Of a stretch of 64,000 bases of DNA, positions 24,030 to 35,687 are shown piece by piece (the stretch's first letter is position 1; each line of letters begins with the position of its first letter). Origin of the DNA: Trichopria drosophilae (lineage: Eukaryota; Arthropoda; Insecta; Hymenoptera; Diapriidae). The notes under the pieces were generated by a model. The model was not told where the DNA came from. It did not search any database and was given only the letters and a program-made list of their open reading frames with translations. A program made the translations under genes and the position numbers. The stretch covers positions 74,327,001-74,391,000 of the forward strand of contig CM059587.1 in the NCBI GenBank assembly GCA_030407085.1, given 5' to 3'.

Positions 24030-24290
24030 ACCCCGGACAGCATACGTAAACACTTTTTGATCTCTCAATGAGCTCTACAAGAGGTCACATTATTTCTCAA
24101 GCAGAATAAAAAGAAACAGTGCAGAACGATCTTGCAATCTATTCTAGAAGCGGTCATATGCGCCAACTTATGCCCAGATAGCCGTATTGAAAAATAGTAC
24201 AGAATGATCTCATAATGTGTTCTACAAGAGTTCAGATGCGTCATGTTATGATGTTTTTCTGAATGATAAAATCATTGAGTCCTCGAGCTC
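24030..24290 (-). repeat. Inverted leading part of the 137-bp satellite
   Basis: Diverged half-units lie here in the opposite orientation to the array that follows. CAGAATGATCTCATAATGTG at about 24200, AGAACGATCTTGCAATCTAT at about 24123 and GATCTCTCAATGAGCTCTAC at about 24059 are each followed by an AGAAGCGG/CAAGAGTTC-type block. They mirror GAACACATTATGAGATCATT of the forward array. Confidence 0.6.
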
Positions 24291-25215
24291 AGAAAAACCT
24301 CATATAGAACACATTACGAGATCATTCTAAACATTTTTTTATTCTGGTATCTGGGTGAGGTTTTCCTAAACTGATCAAATTATGAGATCATTATAAACTC
24401 AATAGCAGAAAACTCTCAAATTTGACGCATCTCACCTTTCGTAGAACACATTATGAGATCATCCTAAACTATTTTTTATTCTGCTTTCAAGTGAAACTTT
24501 TCTAATCCTAATAGCATTATGAGATCTTATTGAACTCAAGGTTCGAAAACACTCAAATTACACTTATCTGACCTCTTGCAGAACAACTTATGAGATCATT
24601 CTGAACTATTTTTTATTTTGTTATCTGGGTAGGCTTTTTTGAACCTGAGCTCATTATGAACTCAATTATGAACACAGAAAACCCACAACATTGACGCACC
24701 TGATCTCTTATAGAACACATTATGAGATCATTCTGAACTACTTATTATTCTGTTATCTGAGGAGACGTTTCTGAACCTGATTTCATTATGACCTTAATCA
24801 AAGAAAAAGTTCAAATTTGATACACCTGACCTCTTATAGAACACATTATGAGATTATTCATAACCATTTTTTATTCTACTATCTGGGGAGGATTTTCCGA
24901 ACTTGATATCATTATGAGATCTTTATGAACTCAAACCCAGACAAATTTCAACTTCGACGCATCTGACCTTTTGTAGAACACATTATGAGATCACTGTGAA
25001 CTTATTTTTATTCTACTATATAGCGAAGTTTTCGGAACCTGATATCAATAAGAGATCTATATGACCTGATTCACAGGAAAACCTCAAAATTGGCACACCT
25101 GTCCTCTTATAGAACACATTATGAGATCATTGTGAACTTATTTTCATTCTGCTATCTAGAGAAGTTTTTCTAAACCTGAAATGATTATGAGGTCTTTATG
25201 ATCTTATCAAAAAAC
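24291..25215 (+). repeat. Diverged tandem satellite, about 137-bp unit, seven copies
   Basis: The anchor GAACACATTATGAGATCATT (or a close variant) starts at 24307, 24444, 24581, 24713, 24839, 24976 and 25112, giving spacings of 137, 137, 132, 126, 137 and 136. Each unit is itself a dimer. The first half carries ATTATGAGATCATT plus TTTTTTATTCTGTTATCTGG; the second half carries CTGATATCATTATGAGATCT plus TGACGCATCTGACCTCTT. Copies have diverged freely, including in length, and contain stops in all frames, so a coding role is unlikely. No Pol III or CRISPR-like logic is present. Confidence 0.85.
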
Positions 25216-28200
25216 AAAACAAAAATCAGAAAGCATCGATTTCTTTACATTTTGAGATCATCGTGACCTAATTTTCGTTGTGCTGACGAGAATTGTTCAT
25301 CTCAACATAACCTTCAAATAAGATGAAGTAGAAATAAATTCAGAAAATGGTGAAATGCTCATTTATTTTTAAGCTTTTTTTCTTAATTAAATTGTTTTTA
25401 TAAGAATATACGTACAAATGCGTATTTTTTAAATCTTTTCCTATTTCTCTAAAGTCGACAAAATGCAAATCCAATCGTTCTATACATTCTATTCATTAGC
25501 ACTCGGAACCTTTTTCCGATTCCTAACTTCGTTTTCGGTTAACCTCTGTCTCTTAACCCCATCAATTCCGGCAGTATTGAAATCTCTTCTTAATTACTTC
25601 ACTCACTGCCTGAGTCTATCTCTCTACACTTCTTTCCATGACTCTCAATTCGCCCTCCTTTATTTTATCCCCATCATACGTTACTCAATTCTATTTTATT
25701 ACTCCGTCTATCTCCTATCTTCTCCCTTTTCTTAATTATATCGTTTACGACCTATCCTTTTTCCACTTTTTCTGCTCCTCTCATTACGCTACCCGTGCGC
25801 CATACAATTTTTCAAGCTGTTGCTCTTTTTTCGCTTCTATTCTTTCGTGTAAAATGTGCTCGTCATTTCATTTATCTATTCCTCCTACCTTGTTAACTCT
25901 CAACTTTTCCCATTTATCTCTATATTAAAAGAGTAAAAAAAGCAATATCTATTCTTTTGGCTTTTCATTGTAAATTTTTATTTTTGCGGAAAAAATTTGG
26001 AAAAATTTTCTGGTAACACGAAAAGAAGAAGACATGTAAATTGTTTATTCCTAAAAATGATTCATTATCGTCCGTTTTATATTTTTTTTGCCCACAAAAC
26101 CAACAGCTATGTTTTCTAGTATTTGAACATTCGACAAACATTTTTAATGGTGATTGTAGTTGCCTGAAAATTATTCTCTTTTATTCATGGAAATTTCGAA
26201 ACTTTATTCGAAATTGTGGTACTTTTACGTGTTTGCTTTTATATGCCCTTACAATTATTTCATTACAAATAATGGATCACGTGACAAAGTATTTGTAAGT
26301 GTTATTTCGTGACATACATCTACAAGAAACTTAAATTTATGTAGACGTTATCATTCGCATTATTACATTAATAATCTTTTATAAATCAAATAGATAACTG
26401 AAAACAAACTTAACACTGAGTAAAACTCGACCTTCCAAAATACAGAATAGTGTCGAGTGATATGTTGCAGATGGAGACAAGATGAACCGTAAATATTTTA
26501 TAATAAAGAAAGTTTTATAATGGAGATTTAATTTAATAATTATTAAAAATTATCTCATCTTTAAATTGTATATCCTTCATTCAACCACGAATTTCTAACT
26601 GATTCTTATGTCCTCTATGACATCTTCATTAGTTGCAACATTAAGAACTAAAGTTTATTTGATGAAGAGTATTTTCTTTTGACAATTTAACAAAATTTGC
26701 AAATAATAGTGTTCAATTTCACACGGCGAAAATGATGGGAAATCAATTAGATGGCATATAAATTATAAGCAGTTCAATGAAAGTTGGAGGGCTAGTTAAA
26801 CTTACCTAGGAAAATGTTCAGATCAAACTGGATCTCGTTTATTGTCATATCAAGATAGATATTAGTACATCCTACAAAAATCTTTCTAGATCTGATTAGA
26901 CCTAACTATATCTCTAACGATATCTATTTAATAGTAACTCTACATATATGAAGATCTGACATTCTATCTATTTCTGTCTAAATAGAATTGAATATCAAAT
27001 ATATATCAACTTAATCCAGATCTAACTTGATCTTATTAGATCTAGATGAAAAGGTTTGTCTTTGTATCGCAAAAATATAGGTAATTTTTAGGGTTGTTTA
27101 AAAAGAAAACTAGGAAACTTCTTTAAACAATCACTGTATCATCTTAAAGTAGGGAAGAGTCATTAGTTATGAGATGGCACTAGTTGTAAGGTGGTCAATT
27201 ATTATCTACACAAAAAATAAAAAATTCGATATGTTTATGTGTAATCTTTTCTTTTAATGCCAGGCAGTTAGTGCAATGACACTGAAGCTGTTAATCATAT
27301 TCTTTACAATAGTTCTAAGCACAATATGTAAAATTATTCTTTTCTACTAACTTAATAGTTTACAAATTGCATTAATTGAAGAAAGTAAGTATAGGTAGTT
27401 CATACTTTAAAATCTGTATATTGCATTTTCAGTTAAAAGTTTATTTTTTTCCCATTTTCAAAATATCATCAAACCTTTGTTGTGAGACACTGCATGTCAA
27501 AAGTTGTGAGAGACTATGATGTCAAATTTATTGCCATTAATTGCTTAAAATTATTGTGGAAGAATTGGACTGCTTTCAACTCTATAAAATGCTATTCATG
27601 TCAACGTCATGTCAATTTAAAAGGTCGAACATTGCTTACAAGCATTCCATTTTGAAAGCGATATATGCAGAAGATTAAAAGACTTTAAAAGAAATGAAAG
27701 CAATGTTTTATTTATAATGATGAGGTTAGGTGGCATATTTTTCAGCTTTTAACAAATTTTGTTTAGAGTCTCGTAACTAATTACGCTTATTTTTCTAAAT
27801 AAATACGCCTTTACAAAATTGGTCATAAAGTTTGTTGGGCTGGTCAAAATACTATCTCAAATGTACCAAAAGTTGCGTATTTTAATTACTTTTCAAATGA
27901 TCTTTCCATTTTGTAATAGTTTTCCGCAATAATTTTATTGAAAAATTATGGAGTTGAGATACAAATGGCCGTAAAAAATTTTCATTTTCATTTTTGCGTT
28001 AGAGGGTGACCAACATTGTTGCAGACTTGATTATCTGAAACATAAAATATAGACAGATTTAGTTAAATAACAAGATAAACTACTGCTTGATAGAATTATT
28101 TAAAAAAATGTGCATTTTCACAAAAATGGTGGGCAATCAAAGTTAATGGTTCAGTTTTCAATAAAAAACCGTCGTCTTCGGCTATACAACTACCGTTTGC

Positions 28201-28600
28201 AACGAAAAAAAAATGCAATCGAATGATTACCTAAATGTTGCATTTTTACGTACTGAATAAGCTAGCCAGGTTTAAAAAAATCGATTCAGTAGTTTTCTAG
28301 TAATTTTGATCACCGACTTAAAAAATGATCACTTCCATGAGCCATCCACAATAACAATGGCATAAAGAAATGTCGAGTTTTCGAAACGTCTAGAAAACTA
28401 AACGTCATTTAAATAACAGAAATGGAGAAATCTACCACACGTTAAAGCTTTAAACTGAAAAAAAGTGAATATAGACATCATTGGTCAGACATTAGCGGTA
28501 ATTATTGAACGTTTCAATTTGTAGTGGATTATTTTTTGCTCCTTGTGTTAGAAGCTAAGTAATGTATTTTAGTAAGTACTTTTTTTACTTTAGAATATGT
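25216..28600. other. AT-rich gene-free stretch with a pyrimidine-rich block
   Basis: 25490-25920 is T/C-rich (the open frames at 25463-25735 and 25638-25928 are low-complexity consequences of this, with no domain). 26820-27050 has clustered AGATCT-type words. 27700-28400 has diverged interspersed-repeat character. No gene is supported. Confidence 0.4.
26820..27050. repeat. Cluster of AGATCT / GATATC words
   Basis: At least ten occurrences of AGATCT, AGATC or GATATC-like hexamers fall within 230 bp, some as overlapping palindromes (TTAGATCTAGAT at about 27035, CCAGATCTAACTTGATCTTA at about 27015). The spacing is irregular, so this is a degenerate short-motif cluster rather than a clean tandem repeat. 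Confidence 0.4.
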
Positions 28601-31600
28601 AGGTTACATTTTTAGTATGTTCTTATATCATGAACTCCCTTCCTACTTCTAAACGCCACTGTTAATTTTTCGGTGCCTAATATAAAAAGGTCCCCAGAGT
28701 GGAAGAATTAAAAAATTTCTCGAATGTGAAATGACAAGCGAAAAGTGATAATATTAGTTAGACAACATGTGCTATAGTAGAAATTTCTTCGATAAGAAAA
28801 TCTTTTTAAAGGACGATTTAGGTCTTTACTTCCTTTGTTTAGATTAGACAAAATTGTTTAAAATATTTAATGTTTATTTGATGTATAATGTCAAAGTTAT
28901 ATCTTTACTTGATATTATTATGTTGTTATCCTTCCTCCAGTAACTTATTTTTATTTACCCTTTCTTTTAATCTCAATTTCTGCATTTAAAAATTGAAATT
29001 TATTTAATGTGAAATCTCCTTCAAACGCAGGAAATGAAAAAATAGCGTCAGATAAAATTTTGTTAATAACAGCTATGTGAGGACATACTACATTGATTGA
29101 ACTGCAAGTAGAATATCGTTTTATTTTTAATGTCTTATTTCAGATTATGTATAAAGAAAAATATCCCAAACAAAGAAAAACTGTCAGTAATTGTGTGAAT
29201 GTGAATTGTTTGCTCTAAATAATTCACTGAAAACATACTACGTTCTGATGACTCAATGTGGAATAGTGAGAATATTATAACTCGGCTGTTTTTATTATAA
29301 GGTGCCGCCGTAAAATAAAAAAAATGTTCCACAAACAAATTTAAAAAATGTAAACAGTGTTAACTTTTGTTGCTTACATTCCTTGTTAGAAGCAAATTAA
29401 ACTATGTTTCACAATTATCGGTTTATGATATGAAAACTCTTTTTTTTTGTTTCCTCTCTTCAATTTCAAATATTTATTTATCATTTTATTCTGTAAGTGG
29501 CTCATATAAAAATTAAAGTTTTAAAAGCCATCAAAAATGCAAAATAAAAAAGTGACAAAAATATCAAATATTTATACTTATTTTAAGTGAGAAATGAAAT
29601 TATTAGTCAGATATTTTATATTTTTACCGGGGTAATTTCGAAAATAAGTGGTTATATTTTGTTACTTATTAGGGAGAATATCAAATTCTTCAAAATCTTT
29701 TGTTTTTGTTGGTTTCTAGTAAAAAATCGCATTTTCATTTATTCTCCTTACGCCAATCACAAATTTCCATTTATAATTTTTTTAACGTGTATTCATGCTT
29801 TTCTAACGTCCTAATGTGATAACAATTACAGTTAAAAAAATTATTTCTCCTCTAAATTAGCACTTAAAAATAAACAAAATAGTATATTTATACTGAATTA
29901 TAACTGAAAACTGATAATATTTGTCAGATATTATATGGAATTATATTGGCATTGGAATCTATGATCACAATGACTGTTTTATTGTACCCAGGGTTATTTT
30001 GAATGTAAGGGGAGATTTTTTTGTTTTCCTTATTAAGTGAAAATTAAAATATGTTAAGTCTTTTATTGCAGTCAAATGATGACACAAAAGCTCCCTTTTC
30101 CCCCTTTTTTTGTCAACCTCCCCTATCCCGTAAAGTAACAGTATCAAAATAAAAAAAAAAAAATGTCCAAATGCGAAAAAAGAAAAAATGTCGAGAATGT
30201 GAAACGTTTATATGAAAAAGTAAGTAAAAACAGACTACGTTGGTTAGATTCGACGTGGAATGATGGCATTACATGATGTTATTACATGGCCTGCTGTATA
30301 GTCCCAAGAGTTATCTTGAATGGAATGGGCGATTTGCTGTTACTAGGAGGAAATTAAATTATGTTAAATCTTTCATTTCTTTCCTTCTCTTTTTCGTTCT
30401 CCAATATCCAGTTCTCATTTTTTCTTTGAATGTATATTTCCCGCGTAAAAATTGCGATTAAAAAAATGAAAAACCGACAACTATTTGAAATGTTTATAAT
30501 ATATTCTAAGTGCAAAGTTAAAATAAGTGTAAAACACAATGTAGAATCATATGTTACATAGAATAATTAAATAAATTATCATATCACCGGCAATTCTTCA
30601 ATTTCTAATTTGATAAATATTGCAATTGAAAAAATAACTTCATAGATGAAAAAAATGAATTGTTTATACTTATTGTAAGTGAGAAAAGAAAATATGGGCC
30701 AGACGCATTTTTATATTGTCTGCAAAATTGTTTTAAAGTAAGGGGTTATATATTGTTACGTATTAAGAGAAAATCTAATAGTGTTTTTTTCATATTTCAG
30801 ATTTGTTAGTTTATGATAAATAGGCTGTTTTTTATCTTTTCTCCAATCTCAAATGTTATTTTTACTTTTCTCTGTAAGCTTCCCTTAAAACTGTAAAATA
30901 AACAAAAAATATCCTGCAAGCACTGAAATTGAAAAATTAAAAAAAGTGACAAATATTTATCTTAAATTGTTAATGGAAAATGAAAATATTGACCATTCTC
31001 CACATGAAATTATGTATCCGTGACGTAGAAAATTATATTGTATTGAATTCTGCCCGCAAAGTGTAAATTTAATAAAAGATAATAAAAAGTTTCTTCTTGG
31101 GACTTTGGTGTTCCTCTACAAAGAAAAACAGAACGCTAAATTATAACCAAATCACAAACATTCATCAAATTGTTCACTAAATTTATTTTGAATGTAACGA
31201 GCAATTTTTGTCACGAGGAAATTTTTGTTAGGAGGAAATCAAATTATGTTAAGTCCTTAATTTTTTTAGGGTTATGATATAAAGGTTCCTTTTATTTCTT
31301 CTCCTCTCTCCAGTCACTAATTCTCATTTGTACGTTTTCTTTAATCCCTTCTCTTTTGTGCATTCTCTTCTTCATATAAAAATTTCAATTCAAAAAAAGG
31401 TTCTAAAAGCAAAAAAATTACAAAAATGTGAAAGGTTTATATTAAAAGTAAGTGAAAAGAGACTGCAGTGGTCAGACGTAATGTAGAATGATAGCATTAT
31501 ACGGCATTATTACATGAAGTGTTGTTTTGTCCCAAGGGTTATCTTGAACATATGGGGGGATTTTTAAAAATAGCCCTTGGGACAATACAACACTTCATGT

Positions 31601-31900
31601 AATAATACCATGTAGCGCCATTATTCTACATTATGTCTGACCACTACAGTCTCTTTTCACTTATTTTTAAACCTATCATATTCTTGTCATCGTTTTAATT
31701 TTACATTCGAACTTTTTTTGTAATTCCAATTTTGTTGCTTACATTCCTTGTTGATAATTTTTCCTCTCCTTTCACCTAATCCGATCGTTTTTCTACAAAT
31801 TTTTATCACTGTTCTACTTTTATTTGGTGGTAAATGGTACATGTGTAATAATATGCTCTTATAAATAAAATTAAATGCATCCTTCATAACGAGAGTAATA
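28600..31900. repeat. Diverged long-period repeat array
   Basis: The same order of words recurs: AAAAGTGACAAAAAT-like, TTTATACTTATTTTAAGTGAG-like, a CAGA-type block with TTACATG, CCCAAGGGTTATCTTGAA-like, then TTAGGAGGAAATCAAATTATG and TTAAGTC, then a TTCTCCTTT/CTCC pyrimidine stretch. TTAGGAGGAAAT-type anchors occur near 29385, 29667, 30030, 30340, 30760 and 31230, giving intervals of about 280-470 bp. Copies are heavily diverged and of unequal length. No coding potential is kept. The best-preserved copy is the right-most, which ends in the hairpin at 31451-31661. Confidence 0.6.
31451..31661. repeat. Strong hairpin, 91-bp arms, 29-bp loop
   Basis: The left arm 31451-31541 and right arm 31571-31661 are reverse complements at 80 of 91 positions by eye. 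Most of the differences are transitions, and there are no indels. Both ends share AGTGAAAAGAGACTG and CCCAAGGG. The left arm is part of the array unit of 28600-31900, so the hairpin was made by an inverted duplication of one unit. If transcribed it would form a long double-stranded stem. Confidence 0.85.
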
Positions 31901-32640
31901 TATCTCTGTTCCTTCCTTTTCACTATTTCCTCTCTTCCGGTTAATCGTCGTCCTTCTTCATCCATCCACCCATTCCCATCTCTTTCCTCTCATGCTCTTT
32001 TCCTCACACACCGAGTGTCTCCCTCACTCTCATAAACCACCGGTAATATGTTCTGGTCTCCCCTCTTTTTCTATTTCCATTCGGGTTAGCCCTTTTTCTT
32101 GGCTGTCTGTCCGTCTTTACCTCTCTCCCGTCCATTCGCTATTTCTCTTACCATATCCCCCTCACTCTCTCTCTCTCTTTCTAATTTTCTCTGTCTCTCT
32201 TTCCCTCTCTGTCTCTCGTGTTCACAAACTACGCTCAATACATCTCCGTCTCTACCCTTTCACTATTTCCCTTCTGGTTAGTCTCCGTTCCCTCCGTCCA
32301 TTCGGTCGTTCCTCATCCCACTTGCTCTCCCTCAGCGGGGGCTCGTCGTCTCCCTCGCTCTCGGGGAATATATTCGTCGTATAGTCGTCTCTCTTCCGTC
32401 ACTGTTTTCCTTCTGGTTAGTCCCCGTTCGATCGCGTTTCTCCTTCGTTTCGGCTACCGCATCCAAAGTCCGTCTCTCTCCCACGACCAAGCAATTCCAC
32501 CCCCGCTCACCCCTGCTCTTTCACCCTCGCCCTTCCTGCGCTCTGTTCGATCCCCCCTTGCCCCAGTCAACCCTCCACCCCCGTACCACCCCCTCCGGGA
32601 AAGCTCCCGTGACTTCTAAAACGCCCGTCGCTCTCTCGCG
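31880..32640 (+). promoter_or_regulatory. Pyrimidine-rich tract upstream of a CpG-island promoter
   Basis: The plus strand is dominated by C and T, including CTCTCTCTCTCTCTTT at about 32163. On the opposite strand these are GAGA-type repeats, the binding motif of insect GAGA factor. It leads directly into the CpG-rich first exon at 32640-33668. Open frames through it (for example 31992-32384) are low-complexity and have no coding signature. Confidence 0.5.
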
Positions 32641-33573
32641 TAGACGTAGTAAGAGTAATGCGCGCGCGCCGCGTTTCACGAGAGCGAGAGATGCCCGATG
32701 CGTTTCCTCGGTAGCGTAGTGACGTTTCCTTCGGAAAAACACCGTCGCACCGGGCCGTCGATACGGTACGAAGCAATCGCGGATTTTCCGCCGCTTAACA
32801 AACTCAAAATCCGTGGAAATGTCGAAGAGGGTCTGGCTCGAAATGACCCGAGTGCTGCCAGAGAGCGAGAGGGACAGTGACTAGTGCGAGGGCGCGGGTG
32901 AAAGGGCGAGAGAGGGTCGCAGTCTCGGAAAATCCGTCGTTTCGTGCACAATTTTCTCGTGCGAGACGTCGTTAGTATTCGCCAAGGAGTGTGGTCAGTG
33001 ATTGGTACACGACGCGGGGACGACAGGGGGTTAAAGAGGACGAGGATCAGGACGAGGATCGGCACCTGCAGATTTGCCGCCATCGCCGCCGGGCCTTAAA
33101 GGGGTGGAAAGGAAAGCGGCCGATTCGCACCGGATTCGCAAGACGCCCTTTGAGAAATTATCCCAAGGATATTTTCTAAAGGAGATATCGCGAGTTTCCA
33201 ACCCCCCTGCAGCGGGTGTCTTACGTAATCGATATTCGGGGCGCTTTTCGCGGTTCTCGGTTCTAGTTCGGACGCACACCGGTGGCGTTTTCGGCGGGGG
33301 CCGGGTTTTCTTTTCGGCGGGACGAGACGATGACAACGGTGACGACGACGACGCCGCCGCCGAGGAGGCGGAAAACGAGGCGCGATTTCCCCCGGGGCGT
33401 CTCTCTCGCTCTCGCAATCATGTAACTGTGTGCAAGGCGGAGAAAAAAAAAAGAGCAATCGGGGATCTCATAGTGCTGGGCGGTTTTTTGTGTCGATGGT
33501 TTTTTGCGAGCCGGTGTTTTCCGGAAAAAGTGGATTTCCTTAGTGGAGCGATCGAAGCGAAATAGGAAAAACG
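32640..33573 (+). promoter_or_regulatory. CpG island with putative promoter and long 5' UTR
   Basis: CpG dinucleotides are dense (GCGCGCGCCGCG at about 32660, ACGACGACGACGCCGCCGCC at about 33340), in strong contrast to the flanks. The island ends at the first coding exon on the plus strand. No TATA box is obvious and the start site cannot be fixed. Overlapping frames on both strands reflect high GC. One of them (33074-33565, 163 codons) is an upstream frame whose TAG lies 8 bases before the main ATG. Confidence 0.6.
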
Positions 33574-33668
33574 ATGATCACGACGATGGGTCTCGTGCGG
33601 ATTGCGCTGCTGATCCTGGTAGCGGTCGACGTTAGCAGGCAGCAGGAAGAAGACATACCTCACAACGA
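33574..33668 (+). CDS. First coding exon: signal peptide of a secreted or membrane protein
   Basis: The start ATG at 33574 has A at -3 and an in-frame TAG at 33541-33543, so translation opens in this exon; a second in-frame ATG lies at 33586. Thirty-one complete codons plus two bases precede a consensus donor (GA|GTAAGTATT, GT at 33669-33670), giving a phase-2 intron. The peptide has a short polar start, a hydrophobic core from about residue 6 to 20 (GLVRIALLILVAVDV) and then a polar, acidic segment (RQQEEDIPHN), a typical cleavable signal peptide with the likely cut near residues 20-22. The mature protein lies on exons not seen in this window, so the family cannot be named. A very long first intron would be usual for developmental or neuronal insect genes. 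Confidence 0.75.
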
Positions 33669-34883
33669 GTAAGTATTACCAACACTGGTCGACTGGGCGT
33701 GAATTAAAAGAATTACATTTTTCCTTGAGATTTTACCCTAATTTCGTCCTCCGCACTTATAACATATCCGAAGAATTGACGTACAAATTTGGGTGCGTTG
33801 TAATTTTCATTCGATCAAGGTTATACTACCTAGGTCATATATACATCGCTTATGGATGATCATAAATTTGTGTTTTACTCATCAGGTCTTCAGTAATTTA
33901 ATCGAGAGCCATAAAGTGCCAAGTGCGTATAACAAATATGAATAATTTTTAATCCACTTTCAACATCTTATGAATATATATATTTATATTTGATTTGCTC
34001 CGCATGTGGAGCCATGGACCTAGGTCCATGATGTGGAGCCAATTCATTGAAGTCAGGAAATTTTCCTCTAAAAATGGTGTAGCAAGGACTAAATCTTTGG
34101 CGTTTATTTTAATTCAATTTTTTAAACATGCATTATATTTCACTAACGATTTCAAATCATTTGGTACGTTAGTAGAAGTTGTGCCTTTATAATCAAGTCA
34201 TTTAAAAAAATAATATTTTGTGTCCATATGGTCTCCCCCAAATGTTCTTCTGTAAATATTTCACCAAAGTATGAAACATAAGTTCCGATATATGTAGGGC
34301 AAACATAATTTTCATTCTTTTATGTCTGCAGCAATATTTCGACCTTTTCAGTATATGGAACTCATTTAAAACGTCCCTGTTTGTTATTTCATATACAGAC
34401 ATGAATCTCTGAAATATGACATAAAAATACATTAAATTTGATAAATTTATGTTTATGAAAATCAATGAAATCATTTTGCTGCAGGTCATGTTAGTTATGG
34501 GAGCAGAATACCGTAACCTTTTGCACATATTTTAGAATTAATGGTAATTCCCAATGGTGTCAAATATTGATATTTGTGAAGGGATCGCTCCCAAGTAGTC
34601 GAGGTGTTAAGAGGTCAACACTTTTAACGCTATTATAGTACTTACGCTCTGATTAATCAGCATGACTACGTGCGTTTGACTCAAATGCTATTCCGTTTTG
34701 AAGGAACATTTGTCATTTGACATAATAGGTGTTATAGACACGGTGTAAAACTTAACCTATTTTGAAACATTTATGTAATTTTCATGGTTACTTTATTATC
34801 ATTGATAACATTCTTTTAATTATTTTTTATTTAACTTCACAAAAATTTGTTATGTTTGAACCAAACTTGTCCATTGAATGGAT
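33669..34883 (+). other. Start of a putative long first intron
   Basis: The intron begins with GTAAGTATT. AT-rich sequence follows immediately, with no coding exon recognised. Frames at 33995-34192 and 34202-34528 have no domain. One perfect palindrome lies at 34013-34030. Confidence 0.5.
34013..34030. repeat. Perfect 18-bp palindrome between direct repeats
   Basis: CATGGACCTAGGTCCATG is its own reverse complement and is flanked by two copies of ATGTGGAGCCA (about 34004-34014 and 34031-34041, the first overlapping the palindrome). It could be an excision footprint, a dimeric protein site, or the remnant of a tiny palindromic insertion with target duplication. Confidence 0.7.
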
Positions 34884-35080
34884 TTTTTCATCTAGAGCCG
34901 GAAGTAAAAAAATTACACATACGGTCGCCATGACAGTCGGCCACTTTCTGTTCTGTTTCATACTAAATAAAATATGAAGACGCGAGTTTACCGTCTCTTT
35001 CACACGTCTTTCGACCAAAAAGTGTCCGACTGTCATGGCCGTCGTATTTGTAGTTTTAAACTTCCGGCTCCAGATGAAAA
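34884..35080. mobile_element. 197-bp palindromic MITE
   Basis: The left arm 34884-34949 (TTTTCATCTAGAGCCGGAAG, then CGCCATGACAGTCGGCCACT) is mirrored by the right arm 35017-35080 (AAAGTGTCCGACTGTCATGG, then CTTCCGGCTCCAGATGAAAA). The loop is about 67 bp. It is more CpG-rich than the surroundings. No coding capacity. Frames on each strand through it are incidental. Confidence 0.75.
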
Positions 35081-35687
35081 GGTCTATTGATTTAATTATA
35101 AAAACAAAAGAAAATATAATATAAACATTTACATGAAAAGGATGGTTCAATTTTGTTAATAACCCATTCAATAACGTTAACAATTAAAACCTATCAATAT
35201 GTTTGGTGTGATAATAAACACAGTAGACTTCTGGGGTTGAGGACAGAATATCTGTTTACCGGTACATTTATTAGTGACGCTCGAAAATGCGAGTAAGTTT
35301 AAATTGGATCTCCGTTAAGACCTGCTCGTCACCTAATCTTGAATTAACGATGGCAACTGAACGCACCGGAACTGATGCGAGAAAATGAAGATCTAAAATC
35401 GTATTATGTAGTGCTATAAATTCAACTAGACAAATGTGCTGGGTATTATTCATAAATAATCTTGTTTTATTAACACCATAAGTCAACAAAGTTTTGTTGG
35501 TGGGAGATAATAATTTTGGAGAAAGTAATTTTATGCGACAAATCAGAGTTGGAATCGGTCCATCACGTCCGAATTTTAAGACATTTGAGATTAGGTACTA
35601 GAAAAATGTATTCTTTTGCTATTTTTTAAGTTAAATGAAGGATGATATACATTTTTGTTCATCTTATTTAATATTTAGAGTATTTAG
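35081..35687. other. Gene-free stretch
   Basis: A GC-raised patch at 35270-35400 (with CCGGTACATTTATTAGTGACG just before it) has open frames on the minus strand (35271-35489) but no recognisable domain. It may be a decayed element; nothing is assigned. Confidence 0.35.

Noticed and set aside
24030..25215. CRISPR-like array
   Set aside because: Units are long, dimeric and diverged, with no constant repeat and unique spacers, in a eukaryotic context.
25463..25928. Two plus-strand frames of 90-96 codons resembling hydrophobic proteins
   Set aside because: The T/C-rich composition alone gives Phe/Leu/Ser/Tyr runs; there is no conserved motif and the frames overlap.
31992..32619. Plus-strand frames of 130-133 codons rich in Ser, Leu, Pro
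   Set aside because: They are the direct product of the CT-rich tract (Ser/Leu/Pro/Phe codons), overlap in several frames and have no coding signature.
33031..33458. Minus-strand frames of 120-128 codons, Arg- and Pro-rich
   Set aside because: They are antisense to the CpG-rich 5' exon; open frames on both strands are expected at this GC content.
34202..34528. 108-codon minus-strand frame in the putative first intron
   Set aside because: AT-biased codons, no domain, no acceptor or donor at useful positions.
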